In this document: positions 8,352 through 17,223 of the stretch, one piece after another
How the letters are laid out: each line of letters begins with the position of its first letter
How positions within the stretch are numbered: position 1 is the first letter of the stretch
From: Microbacterium rhizosphaerae
GTDB lineage: Bacteria; Actinomycetota; Actinomycetes; Actinomycetales; Microbacteriaceae
Direction of reading: 5' to 3'
DNA: 64,000 bases
Assembly (NCBI RefSeq): GCF_034120055.1
Contig: NZ_CP139368.1
Location: 1,922,001 to 1,986,000 of the forward strand
Translations under genes and position numbers: made by a program
Notes under the pieces: generated by a model
Databases searched by the model: none
Seen by the model: the letters and a program-made list of their open reading frames with translations, nothing else
What the model was told of the DNA's origin: nothing

Positions 8352-9307
8352 TGCAATTCCGAATCGAGACCGTCGCATTCTTCGCACTGCTCGTGCTCAC
8401 CCTTTTGCGGCTCCCCTCCGCGGTCCGTGAACCATCGAGCCGATTGACCTGGCTCGCTACGATCACTGGACTGGGAGCCATCTTCATGGTCGGTGTCGTT
8501 GTTCCGATTGCAACTGTCGACGGTTGGCTGGGTGGCTCGAACTTCGTCAACCTCGTTCAGAACCTCTTAGCGACGACGGCGTTCTGGTTCGTCATGCAGG
8601 CATCGCGCACTCTGGACGGCACCCGATTCAACGGGCGGAGCCTATGGGAGCTGCCGGCAATGTTCGTGTCCTTCACGATCCCGTTCCTCTTGATCGCTCA
8701 TCGCGGTCCCACGTCTGGCGACTTCGTGAGGGAGACTGCCGGCCAGGTGGGCTTGTGGGCGTACGCGTCGATCTACATGGCCTGGGTGATCGTCATCATG
8801 ATCCGGATGCTGCGCGGAATCCATGGCCGGACGCCTCGCCCGTACATACTCATTCGGGTCGGGGCTTGGGCGATCCTTCTCGCGAGCCTCATTGAGATCG
8901 TCTACCTCACGCTCCGAGTCACGCGGCAGGATCGGACGGCTCCTGTGGAGTTGGTCGGCAACCTGTTCACGTTCCCGTTCTACGGGGGAGTCCTGCTCGT
9001 GTGCGCGGGCATCATCGCGTTCGCGGTCGCTCGCGCGAGTCGTCGGCCGATGCATGCGGCCCTCGGCCGACTCCTGAAGCGAGCGAACGTCGGTCGGGGG
9101 ATGACGCTCGCCGCCATACCCGACGAGGATCCCGTACACGAGGCATATCGGCTCGCGGTACGTCTCACCGACATCGCGAACAGCCAGCCTCTGAGCAAGA
9201 GCGAGCGAGTCCTCCTGCGGGCGACGGCCGAGATGCTGGATCGTCAGATGAGAGCGCCTACGGTCGTCAGGATGACGAGCGCGGAGGAGAAGGTAGTCGC
9301 CGAATGA
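8351..9307 (+). CDS. Multi-pass membrane protein, MAB_1171c-like putative transporter
   Basis: 318 residues from ATG at 8351, which shares a base with the preceding stop. About seven membrane segments occupy residues 1-225, followed by a cytoplasmic helical tail of about 90 residues (HEAYRLAVRLTDIANSQPLS). This architecture and the XRE/ImmA neighbours match actinobacterial proteins annotated as MAB_1171c-type putative transporters. No substrate is known, and a sensor role coupled to the peptidase is equally plausible. The reading frame is open further upstream (to 8075), but that stretch is inside the peptidase gene. Confidence 0.8.
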   Translation: MQFRIETVAFFALLVLTLLRLPSAVREPSSRLTWLATITGLGAIFMVGVVVPIATVDGWLGGSNFVNLVQNLLATTAFWFVMQASRTLDGTRFNGRSLWELPAMFVSFTIPFLLIAHRGPTSGDFVRETAGQVGLWAYASIYMAWVIVIMIRMLRGIHGRTPRPYILIRVGAWAILLASLIEIVYLTLRVTRQDRTAPVELVGNLFTFPFYGGVLLVCAGIIAFAVARASRRPMHAALGRLLKRANVGRGMTLAAIPDEDPVHEAYRLAVRLTDIANSQPLSKSERVLLRATAEMLDRQMRAPTVVRMTSAEEKVVAE

Positions 9308-10431
9308 TTCCTGTGATTGTCGCTGCAGCCGTCCTCGTCGTGCTGCTACTGCCCGTCGGATGGCTCATCCGGAAGCTCGCCCTCCGCGTCGTGGGAGTTG
9401 CACCTCGGCGAAAGGTGATCGTGGCCCGCCGCATCGGCGAGACTGTCGAATTGCCTCAGAGCGCACTCACGAGCGCTGCCGGAACTTATGGGCTGTGGTT
9501 TGGCGATAGCTTCGAGCACCACGCGCTCATCGGCGCCGTTGAGCGCACCGGCGAGCAGCGTGTGATTCGTCGGCTACTGAGCGCAACCGTCTCGGTGCCG
9601 ACGGAACCATTCGAGGCGCAGTGGACCGGCCACGTTATGCACAGTCCGTCGGAGATCGACGCGAAATGGGAGGACGTCACGGTGCCTCTCCGCGACGGCA
9701 CCGCTGCGCCCGCATGGCTGTTCCGTTCCGCGGACTCGGGCGCGGCGTGGGTCATCCACGTGCAGGGAATCCGAACCTCCCGGCTTGTGACCCTCCGCTC
9801 CGTCGAGGCAGCCGAGCGCGCTGGTCACACCTCGCTCGTGATTACGTACAGAGGGGCCGGCGACGGGCCGGCCACCGCCGTGTCCTCCCTTGGTCAGCAC
9901 GAGTGGAGCGATCTGGCCGACGCGGTTGAGTTCGCTCGGTCGCATGGTGCGCCCGAGGTGTACGTCGTCGCATGGTCGATGGGTGCAGGAATCGCGCTCG
10001 AGCTGCTGCGCAGAGATCCGAAAGCCTTCGAGCGACTCGCGCTGGTGGCCCCGGCGACGAACTGGAGACGCATCGTGCGACGCGGCGTCGATCGCGCCGG
10101 CATGCCCGGTTTCGTGGCTCCGATTGTGACCTGGGCCTTGGGATCCGCAGTCGGCAGCAGGGTGATCGGGATGCCGGCCCCACTCGACTTCGACCGCCTG
10201 GACTGGAGCAACGGGTTCAGCGTAGAAATCCCAACCCTTGTCTTGCACTCCAAAGGAGACGAGGAGATCCCGTTCGAGCTCACCGAGGAATTCGCGGTCG
10301 CGCACCCGAACGTGACCCTGGTGGAAACCAAGAGCGCTCCCCACGGATGGGAAGCGAATGTCGACCCCGAGTTGTTCCAGTCGACCCTCACATCCTGGCT
10401 CTCCGCTCGCAGCCCCCATTCGCACCAATAG
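9304..10431 (+). CDS. Membrane-anchored alpha/beta hydrolase
   Basis: 375 residues. ATG at 9304 overlaps the preceding stop (ATGA). Residues about 4-25 are an N-terminal membrane anchor. The hydrolase fold follows with the nucleophile elbow AWSMGAG (Ser at about 223), an acid in LHSKGDEEIP and the histidine in SAPHGWEANVD. An Arg-Gly pair in VITYRGAG marks the region after strand 4. Substrate is unknown. It is fourth in the XRE-ImmA-membrane protein operon, which makes it a candidate output enzyme of that signalling unit. Confidence 0.85.
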   Translation: MIPVIVAAAVLVVLLLPVGWLIRKLALRVVGVAPRRKVIVARRIGETVELPQSALTSAAGTYGLWFGDSFEHHALIGAVERTGEQRVIRRLLSATVSVPTEPFEAQWTGHVMHSPSEIDAKWEDVTVPLRDGTAAPAWLFRSADSGAAWVIHVQGIRTSRLVTLRSVEAAERAGHTSLVITYRGAGDGPATAVSSLGQHEWSDLADAVEFARSHGAPEVYVVAWSMGAGIALELLRRDPKAFERLALVAPATNWRRIVRRGVDRAGMPGFVAPIVTWALGSAVGSRVIGMPAPLDFDRLDWSNGFSVEIPTLVLHSKGDEEIPFELTEEFAVAHPNVTLVETKSAPHGWEANVDPELFQSTLTSWLSARSPHSHQ

Positions 10432-10576
10432 TCGCCGGCATCATCGAGTTGGCCCCCAGCAACATCGGTTGCAGACATCGCCGCCTCGTCTGACCTCGCC
10501 TCTAGACGGTATGTAGTGGCCGCCTTCTGGTGAGGGGGTCGCGGGACGGGGCCTCGCTCACAAAGCTCGTGGGTTA

Positions 10577-10599
10577 CCGGGCGGAGGTGGTCCGCCCGG
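10577..10599 (+). repeat. Hairpin in the IS110 left end
   Basis: Perfect 9-base inverted repeat CCGGGCGGA / TCCGCCCGG with a 5-base loop, 27 bases before the transposase GTG. It could limit read-through or occlude the transposase ribosome site. Confidence 0.7.
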
Positions 10600-10625
10600 C
10601 CTATCCGACAGTTGTGGGAGGCCCC

Positions 10626-11708
10626 GTGTTCACTGAGCGTACGAGTGTTGGGCTGGATGTGCACGCCCGTTCCGTCGCGGCGGCGGCGATCGATGGTGTG
10701 ACGGGCGAGTTGTTCCAGACGAAGCTGCCGCCGGGCAACGACCGGATTCTCGAGTGGGTGCGTGGGGTGCCGGGCCCTGTCGCGGTCGCGTACGAGGCCG
10801 GGCCGACGGGGTTCGGACTGCACCGGACGCTGACGGCGGCCGGGGTGCGGTGCGTGGTCGCGGCGCCGTCGAAGTTGCAGCGCCCGTCTGGGGATCGGGT
10901 GAAGACCGACGCCCGCGACGCGGTGCATCTGGCGCGGTTGCTGCGGTTGGACGAGATCACGCCGGTCTCGATCCCGACCGCTGATCAGGAGGCTGCGCGG
11001 GATCTGGTGCGGGCACGGGAGGACTGCCGCGGGGATCTGATGCGTGCCCGGCACCGGGTGAGCAAGCTGCTGCTACGGCACGGGCTCGTCTATGACGGCG
11101 GCGCGGCGTGGACGGGCAAACATGACCGGTGGCTCACCCAGCAGCATCTGGCCGGCGCCGCGTCACGGGCCGCGTTGGACGCCGGGTACGAGACGGTGCT
11201 GCAGGCCAAGGCGCGACGGGACCGGCTGGATCGGGCGATCACAGACCTCGCTGCGGACAGCGAGTTCACCCCGGTCGTGCGTCGGCTGGGTTGTCTGCGC
11301 GGGGTGAGTACGCTGACCGGGTTCGCGCTGGCGGTCGAGATCGGCGATTGGGCACGGTTCACCGGCAACAGCATCGGCTCGTTCGTCGGGCTGGTCCCCT
11401 CCGAGTTCTCCTCCGGGCAGTCCCGCGTGCAGGGGCCGATCACCAAGACCGGCAACGGGCACGCCCGCCGGCTGCTCGTCGAAGCCGCCTGGCACCACCA
11501 GCCGCAGTATCGGGTCGGCGCCGTCCTGCGCGCCCGGTGGGAACTCGCGTCCGCAGCCGCGAGAGCTCGCGGGGATCTGGGGAACCGGCGGTTGCATGAC
11601 CGGTGGGTGCGGTTCGGGCAGCGCCGCAAACGACACACGATCGCGAACATCGCCGTCGCCCGCGAACTGGCCGGCTGGTGCTGGTCCCTGGCCGTCATGG
11701 ACGACTGA
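10626..11708 (+). CDS. IS110-family transposase (DEDD recombinase)
   Basis: 360 residues from GTG at 10626. The N-terminal RuvC-like domain shows the expected acids: VGLDVHARS, EAGPTGFGLHRTL and KTDARDAVHLARLL. The C-terminal Transposase_20 domain has the serine region IGSFVGLVPSEFSSGQ and the block ITKTGNGHARRLLVEAAWHH. Length is a little below the usual 370-400 residues but both domains are complete. IS110 enzymes are guided by a structured RNA encoded in the element's non-coding end. The ORF appears intact, so the copy may be active. Confidence 0.95.
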   Translation: MFTERTSVGLDVHARSVAAAAIDGVTGELFQTKLPPGNDRILEWVRGVPGPVAVAYEAGPTGFGLHRTLTAAGVRCVVAAPSKLQRPSGDRVKTDARDAVHLARLLRLDEITPVSIPTADQEAARDLVRAREDCRGDLMRARHRVSKLLLRHGLVYDGGAAWTGKHDRWLTQQHLAGAASRAALDAGYETVLQAKARRDRLDRAITDLAADSEFTPVVRRLGCLRGVSTLTGFALAVEIGDWARFTGNSIGSFVGLVPSEFSSGQSRVQGPITKTGNGHARRLLVEAAWHHQPQYRVGAVLRARWELASAAARARGDLGNRRLHDRWVRFGQRRKRHTIANIAVARELAGWCWSLAVMDD

Positions 11709-11982
11709 TCCACACAGCCGCTTCGCGACCCGACCACCGGTGGCAGCGCGAGGAGCGACCCGCGACTGTTCTATGAGCAGCCAGCCCTGCGGCCGGCGAC
11801 GCTCGTTCCTAGACACGCGGTCCCACTCCTGCCGAAGAACCGTCCTGCGGTAACCAACCCGCGAATATCAGACTGACCGCGCGTCGAAGACACGCTCACC
11901 GGACAGCCCCGACCCGCGAAGCAAGAGGCGCCGCCCGGGCACCAACCCGGACGGCGCCTCGCCATGCCCCCTTGACAGGGCA
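11709..11982 (+). ncRNA. Candidate bridge RNA (seekRNA) locus in the IS110 right end
   Basis: About 274 bases between the transposase stop and the right inverted repeat have no plausible gene. In IS1111-group elements the guide RNA is encoded here (established for the family). The segment holds a strong hairpin at 11925-11960 and many smaller GC-rich inverted repeats. The exact RNA ends and loops cannot be read by eye, so the interval is the whole non-coding end rather than a mapped transcript. Confidence 0.5.
11925..11960 (+). repeat. Strong hairpin near the IS110 right end
   Basis: Arms 11925-11939 and 11946-11960 pair over 15 positions with one C-A mismatch and leave a 6-base loop. No T-run follows, so it is more likely part of the guide RNA or a transposase-binding structure than a terminator. 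Confidence 0.7.
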
Positions 11983-12064
11983 CCACTACATATCAGAACG
12001 AAGCCGCCACGCCTCTTGCAGATCGAGGATGCGCACCTCCTCCGTGAGTGACGGGGGTGTGGCG

Positions 12065-15000
12065 GTGACGGTTTCGATGCGGGTGATGAGTGCGGGCGAC
12101 GGCTACAAGTACCTGCTCCGTACCGTCGTGGCGGGTGATGGAGCACGCTCACTGTCCACGCCGTTGACGCGGTACTACAACGAGGAGGGGACACCGCCCG
12201 GACGCTGGATCGGCAGCGGTGTGTCTTCCTTGAGCAGCAGCCTCCACGTAGGCGACATCGTTACGGAGTCGCAGCTGCAGCTCCTCATCGGGATGGGGCG
12301 TCATCCCCTCAGCGGCGAGCCGCTCGGTCGCGCCTATCCCCACTATGGCAGCGACCCGAAGGACGAGGGCGCGGCTTCTCGTCAGCGCGCGGTTGCTGGG
12401 TACGATTTCACCTTCTCGATTCCCAAGTCCGCGAGCGTGCTGTGGGGGATTGCGGATGCACGCGTGCAGGAGATCATCGTGGGGGCGCATCACCGCGCGG
12501 TCGCGCATGTCGTTGCGTACATGGAGCGGGAGGTTGCGGCGACGCGCACCGGTGCAACCGCGGGCGACGGGGCTGTTGCACAGGTCGCCGTGACGGGTCT
12601 CATCGCCACGGCCTTCGACCACTTCGACAGCCGCGCGGGTGATCCGCACCTGCACACGCATGTCGTGGTGAGCAACAAGGTGCAGACCGCGCTGGACGGG
12701 AAGTGGCGCTCGCTCGACGGTCGCCCGCTGCACGCGGCGGTCGTCGCGTTGTCGGAGTTGCACGAAGCGATCTTCACCGACGAACTCACCCGTGCGCTGG
12801 GCGTGTCGTGGGAGCCACGCGAGCGGGGTCGCGATCGGAACCCGGCCTGGGCGATCACCGGCATCCCTGACGTGCTCGTCGCCCACTTCTCGACCCGCTC
12901 GCACGCGATCAACGACGAAACCGACCGGCTCATCGCCGCATTCATGGGCTCGCATGGTCATCGCCCCAGCCCGGCCACCGTCATGAAGCTGCGCGCGCAA
13001 GCAACGCTCGCCACGCGCCCGGAGAAGCAGGTCCACTCGCTCGGTGAGCTCACCGCGGGATGGCGTCAGCGCGCCAGCGTGCTCCTCGGCCAGGACGCGA
13101 CGACCTGGGCTCGCGCCCTCACGGCGCGACACGGATCCCGAATCCCACCGCTCCGCGCCGCCGACCTCTCGCCCGCATTGATCGCCCGCCTCGGCGGGAC
13201 GGTCGTTGCCGCGGTGGCGGAGAAGCGGTCCACGTGGCGGCACTGGAATCTCGTCGCCGAAGCCGCACGTCAGACCATGCCGATGCGGTTCGCCTCCGCA
13301 TCCGACCGCGAAACAGCCGTAGAGCTCTTCGCCCAAGCAGCCGAGAAGGCCTCCCTGCGGCTGTCTCCGCCGGAGATCGCGGAGAGCCCCAGCGAGTTCC
13401 AGCGCCCGGACGGGTCCTCGGTGTTCCGTGCCCGGCGAAGCGCCGTCTTCACCGCCAGCATGCTGCTCGAGGCCGAAAGTCGTCTGATCGCACGCTCTCG
13501 TGACACATCCGCCCCGCGTCTGACGATGCCGCCGCAACCCCGTCGGCAGGGCGGGAACACGCTGTCGCTGGATCAGGCGGTGGCGCTGGAGAAGATCGCC
13601 GCCTCGGGACGGACCGTGGATGCCCTGGTCGGGGCAGCAGGCACCGGGAAGACCTCCGCGATGCGCGCACTGCGCGATGCGTGGGAGTCGACGTACGGTC
13701 GCGGGTCGGTCGTGGGTCTGGCGCCTTCTGCCGGCGCCGCGCACGTCCTCGCCGAAGACCTCGGCATCCCGACCGAGAACACAGCCAAGTGGTGGACGAC
13801 TCACCTGACACGGGGCGTGTCGTTCGCTGCGAGGCAACTGGTGATCATCGACGAAGCGTCGCTGGCCGGAACACTTTCGCTGGATCGCGTCTCAAGCGTT
13901 GCCGCGGAGGCCGGCGCGAAGGTGCTTCTGGTCGGCGACCACGCGCAACTGCAGGCCGTCGATGCGGGCGGCGCGTTCGCGCTGCTCGCACACGATCGTG
14001 ACGACGTCCCCGAACTGGTGGATGTGCACCGGTTCCTGCAGTCCTGGGAGAAGAACGCATCCGTCCGGCTTCGCGATGGGGATACCGACGTCATCGAGGA
14101 ATACGCCAACCACGGCCGCGTCGTGGAGGGCGAGTCGGACGCGATGATCGACGCCGCCTACCGGGCCTGGCGCCGGGATGTCGGTGCAGGCAGGGCGAGC
14201 ATCCTCGTCGCCGATTCGAACGAGGCCGTCACCGCGCTGAACGTGCGCGCCCGAGCCGAGCGCCTCCTCGACGGCGATGTTGCAGGGGCCATCGAGGTGT
14301 CCTTGCATGAAGGCACCGCAGCAGCGGTGGGTGACATCATTCTGACCCGCCGCAACGACCGCACCCTGCGGGCCGGTCGGTCCTGGGTCCGAAACGGCGA
14401 CCGATGGACCGTCCTCAATGTGCTGAAAGATGGAGGAATGCTGGTGCGCCGCGCCGATCGCCGGGGGAGCGCGGCAGTCATGTTGCCGGCGGGGTACGTC
14501 GCGGAGCACGTCGATCTCGGGTACGCGATCACAGCCCATCGAGCCCAGGGGATCACCACCGACACCGCACACGTACTCGTACACAGCGGGATGACGCGAG
14601 AGAGCCTCTACGTCGCGATGACCCGCGGACGCGTAGCCAACACCGCGTACGTCGCCGTCGACCGCCCCGAGGACACGCATTCCCGGCCGCATCCCGGCGA
14701 ACCGCGCGGCGCCACGGCGGCGACGGTTCTCCACGGCGTGCTGCAGCACGTGGGCGCGGAGCTTTCCGCACACGAGACCATGGCCGCCGAACAAGACCGT
14801 TGGGGGTCCATCGCCCAACTCGCCGCCGAGTACGAGACGATCGCCGCTGCCGCGCAACACGACCGTTGGGTGTCCCTGATCCAGAGATCGGGGCTGACGA
14901 CGGCGGAGGCTGCACGCGTCGTCGCCTCGGACGCGTTCGGTCCGCTGACGGCCGCACTCCGGCGCGCCGAAGCATGCCATCACGACGTCGAGCTCCTGTT

Positions 15001-15526
15001 CCGTGCCCTCGTCAGGACCAGGAGCCTGGACGACGCCGTGGATATCGCGGCGGTGCTCGAGTCGCGGCTGGACAAGGCCCTCGCTCGCGGAACTACGCCG
15101 CACGGGGGGAGGGGCGCGCCGCGCTTGATTGTCGGACTCATCCCGGAGTCGCTCGGTCCGATGACATCGGAGATGCAGCGCACCCTGGACGAACGCCGCG
15201 TGCTCATGGAGCGACGCGCTCAACGACTCGTGGAGCAGGCGATGGGGAATGGGGACACCTGGATCTCAGCTCTTGGTGCCGTACCCGAGCGACCGGCCTC
15301 CGCCGCGTGGAGGCGCCAAGCGCGAGTCGTTGCCGCGTATCGGGACCGATACGCAGTCAGCGGAAGAAGCGCGCTGGGCTCTGCGCCGACCACGACAGCC
15401 CAGGAGCGCGATGCCACGCAGGCACGCGCGGCGCTTGACGCGGCGCGGCGGCTGGCCCGCAATGATCGCGACGAAGCCCGATGGACGCGGCGGAGCGCTC
15501 GCGAATTGGCCGTGCCCGGGAGGTAG
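12065..15526 (+). CDS. traA: TraA-like MobF relaxase-helicase
   Basis: 1153 residues from GTG at 12065 (VTVSMRVMSAGDGYKYLL, the usual start of this family); GTG 12059 and ATG 12077 are alternatives. Residues about 1-300 are a TrwC relaxase domain with an early tyrosine region and the His triad DPHLHTHVVVSNK near residue 195. Residues about 500-880 form an SF1 (TraI/RecD-like) helicase: Walker A GAAGTGKTSA near 522, Walker B VIIDEASLAG near 594, and the C-terminal motif YAITAHRAQG near 820. The rest is helical. It should nick at oriT, stay bound to the strand, and unwind it for transfer. The IS110 element lies immediately upstream and may have replaced its promoter. A gene symbol is given by family resemblance only. 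Confidence 0.92.
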   Translation: MTVSMRVMSAGDGYKYLLRTVVAGDGARSLSTPLTRYYNEEGTPPGRWIGSGVSSLSSSLHVGDIVTESQLQLLIGMGRHPLSGEPLGRAYPHYGSDPKDEGAASRQRAVAGYDFTFSIPKSASVLWGIADARVQEIIVGAHHRAVAHVVAYMEREVAATRTGATAGDGAVAQVAVTGLIATAFDHFDSRAGDPHLHTHVVVSNKVQTALDGKWRSLDGRPLHAAVVALSELHEAIFTDELTRALGVSWEPRERGRDRNPAWAITGIPDVLVAHFSTRSHAINDETDRLIAAFMGSHGHRPSPATVMKLRAQATLATRPEKQVHSLGELTAGWRQRASVLLGQDATTWARALTARHGSRIPPLRAADLSPALIARLGGTVVAAVAEKRSTWRHWNLVAEAARQTMPMRFASASDRETAVELFAQAAEKASLRLSPPEIAESPSEFQRPDGSSVFRARRSAVFTASMLLEAESRLIARSRDTSAPRLTMPPQPRRQGGNTLSLDQAVALEKIAASGRTVDALVGAAGTGKTSAMRALRDAWESTYGRGSVVGLAPSAGAAHVLAEDLGIPTENTAKWWTTHLTRGVSFAARQLVIIDEASLAGTLSLDRVSSVAAEAGAKVLLVGDHAQLQAVDAGGAFALLAHDRDDVPELVDVHRFLQSWEKNASVRLRDGDTDVIEEYANHGRVVEGESDAMIDAAYRAWRRDVGAGRASILVADSNEAVTALNVRARAERLLDGDVAGAIEVSLHEGTAAAVGDIILTRRNDRTLRAGRSWVRNGDRWTVLNVLKDGGMLVRRADRRGSAAVMLPAGYVAEHVDLGYAITAHRAQGITTDTAHVLVHSGMTRESLYVAMTRGRVANTAYVAVDRPEDTHSRPHPGEPRGATAATVLHGVLQHVGAELSAHETMAAEQDRWGSIAQLAAEYETIAAAAQHDRWVSLIQRSGLTTAEAARVVASDAFGPLTAALRRAEACHHDVELLFRALVRTRSLDDAVDIAAVLESRLDKALARGTTPHGGRGAPRLIVGLIPESLGPMTSEMQRTLDERRVLMERRAQRLVEQAMGNGDTWISALGAVPERPASAAWRRQARVVAAYRDRYAVSGRSALGSAPTTTAQERDATQARAALDAARRLARNDRDEARWTRRSARELAVPGR

Positions 15527-15661
15527 GCCTTTCGGATGTCGTCGCCCCGTTCTACTCTGGCCACAGGCAATCTCATGCGCACCGTCGCTCCCGCGACGGC
15601 TTGACGGCCGTCCGGCTCGTCCTCCCAGGTTCTCGTTGCCGAACTCATGGAGGGCAGCCGC

Positions 15662-16051
15662 ATGTTCGCATTGATCTGGATGCTCAGCATCCGTCTCCGC
15701 TCGTTTCTGCGTCGGTTCATGCCGACCAATATCCTCCTCGCGGCGATCTTCACTCGGCGAGGACTGAAGTGGGGGATGCTGACGGCGCCCCTCGCCATCC
15801 TGTACCTCGTTGGTGCGGCACTTTGCGCGGGCTTGGTGCGCGAGGGCGCCCCCGGGTGGATCAACCTCCTCGTTCTGCTCTTCCTCTGGAACGCGGCGAA
15901 GTTCGCCTTCGCTGGTCCACTTAGCCTCGTATGGCTGATTCGGGTGCGGACTCTTGAAGGCCGCGCCCGCCGCATAGTGCGCCTGCCGGTTGCAAGCGAT
16001 CGCGCGGTGCTGGAACGCATTACTCGGTCGCAGGCCCGGGTTCTTCACTGA
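15662..16051 (+). CDS. Small membrane protein (family often mislabelled sulfate permease)
   Basis: 129 residues from ATG at 15662 with GGAGGG upstream. A basic amphipathic N-terminus (SIRLRSFLRRFMPTNILL) is followed by TRRGLKWG and two or three membrane segments (about residues 38-100). I recall similar Microbacteriaceae plasmid and island proteins carrying the database name sulfate permease; it is far too short for a SulP transporter and no such activity is supported. It follows traA by 135 bases on the same strand, which suggests a link to the transfer region. Confidence 0.75.
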   Translation: MFALIWMLSIRLRSFLRRFMPTNILLAAIFTRRGLKWGMLTAPLAILYLVGAALCAGLVREGAPGWINLLVLLFLWNAAKFAFAGPLSLVWLIRVRTLEGRARRIVRLPVASDRAVLERITRSQARVLH

Positions 16052-16122
16052 AGATCACCGTGCCGCACGGGGCGATTTCGTTCACCTCTCATTCGGGCCG
16101 GACTTCAAATGCGGAGCTTGGG

Positions 16123-17118
16123 TCATTCGCGGGTGAAGTCCGGTACGGGGAGGTCGGGTCTGAGGCGTTGGAAACGAACGGTGTGGCGGAATGCTTCGGC
16201 GGTTCGGGCGGCGTCGGCGGAGACTTCCGCGATCACCGGTTCGACGAGGGTCATGATCGTCGGGTCGCCGCCGGCTCGGAACCGGCCCAGGGCGGCTTGG
16301 GACAACTGAGTCGGCCAAGGGTGGGGTCGAGAGGGCGGGGCAAGCAGTGACCCGAGGGTGTGAGCCTGCCCGTGGTTCAGCGGTGCTGACTGGCCGGTGA
16401 CGCGCAGCCGGCCGTCGAGTACCGCACCGACCACGATAGAAGCAGGCTCGCGGATCGTGCCGATTACCGCACCGAGCACGACATCGACCGTCTCACGGCG
16501 CTTCACCTTCACCCAGAGGCGCTCACCCGGCCGGTAGGGCTGGGCTCCGCCCTTGACCACGAGCCCCTCGATCCCCGCCGCCGCCATGTCTGCCGACCAA
16601 GCTTCTGCCTCAGCGCGGTCGGTGGTCATGGGGGAGAGCAGGATAGGAGGGGCCGCGGCGTCGAGGGTTTCGACGAGCAGTTCTCGCCGGTCGTCGAATC
16701 GCAGGCGGCGGGCGTCCAGGCCGTCGAGGGCGAGCACGTCGAACAGGACGAGGTGGGCGGGCAGCTCGCGCGCCAGGCTTCGCGCCCGCCGGGCGCCGGA
16801 GCTGAGCCGCTTCAGCAGCGCATCGAACGCGAGGCGTTCGTCCCGCCAGATGACGAGCTCCCCGTCGAAGATCGACTGAAGCGGCAGCTGATCGCGGGCC
16901 GCGGCGACGATCTCCGGGAAGATCCCCGTCAGGTCCGTCCCTCGGCGGGACCACATCGACGTGACCGCGTCGCACACGATCGTCACCCGGAACCCGTCCC
17001 ACTTCGGTTCGAATCGGCAACCGCCGGGCAAAGCGGTCTCGGCGGGGATCGCATCAGCCGCCCGCGCGAGGACCACCTCAGGCGGGAATCGGATGCTGGC
17101 CGGGATCACGCCATCCAC
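16123..17118 (-). CDS. ATP-dependent DNA ligase
   Basis: 331 residues if started at GTG 17118; the frame is open to GTG 17223, but family length and the distance to the active site favour the shorter form. Motif I EPKWDGFR carries the lysine that is adenylated (about residue 39). Motif III-like FDGELVIW, motif IV EGLVVKGG and motif V LWVKVKRRETVDVV follow, then an OB-fold with VGAVLDGRLRVTG. It resembles the minimal actinobacterial LigC-type ligases. It seals nicks, and next to a relaxase it may help finish transferred DNA or support repair on the element. No clear ribosome site was seen. Confidence 0.88.
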   Translation of the reverse strand: MDGVIPASIRFPPEVVLARAADAIPAETALPGGCRFEPKWDGFRVTIVCDAVTSMWSRRGTDLTGIFPEIVAAARDQLPLQSIFDGELVIWRDERLAFDALLKRLSSGARRARSLARELPAHLVLFDVLALDGLDARRLRFDDRRELLVETLDAAAPPILLSPMTTDRAEAEAWSADMAAAGIEGLVVKGGAQPYRPGERLWVKVKRRETVDVVLGAVIGTIREPASIVVGAVLDGRLRVTGQSAPLNHGQAHTLGSLLAPPSRPHPWPTQLSQAALGRFRAGGDPTIMTLVEPVIAEVSADAARTAEAFRHTVRFQRLRPDLPVPDFTRE

Positions 17119-17223
17119 GGTAGGCGCGGCGTCGAACGCGGGGTAGGGCGCCACCCGTCTGCAACTCAGAGCGATCCCCAAACGAGCATTGCATGGCCGC
17201 CGGGCCAGTCCCGTGGGACTCAC

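Larger units (their letters stand above)
10510..11992 (+). mobile_element. IS110-family element, IS1111-like layout
   Basis: A DEDD transposase gene (10626-11708) is framed by a perfect 10-base inverted repeat, TATGTAGTGG at 10510-10519 and its complement at 11983-11992. The non-coding left end is about 105 bases, the right end about 280 bases. Short subterminal inverted repeats and a long non-coding segment after the transposase fit the IS1111 group of IS110. No target duplication is expected in this family, so exact tips cannot be set. It sits between the hydrolase gene and traA and ends about 70 bases before the traA start. Confidence 0.85.

Noticed and set aside
9894..11054. Long minus frame across the hydrolase and IS110
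   Set aside because: Spans two real genes in antisense and crosses the IS border.
12149..13837. 562-codon minus frame opposite traA
   Set aside because: It is the antisense of the relaxase-helicase, with Arg/Gly/His-rich composition typical of high-GC shadow frames and no motif.
13892..15223. 443-codon minus frame opposite traA
   Set aside because: Second antisense shadow of the same gene.
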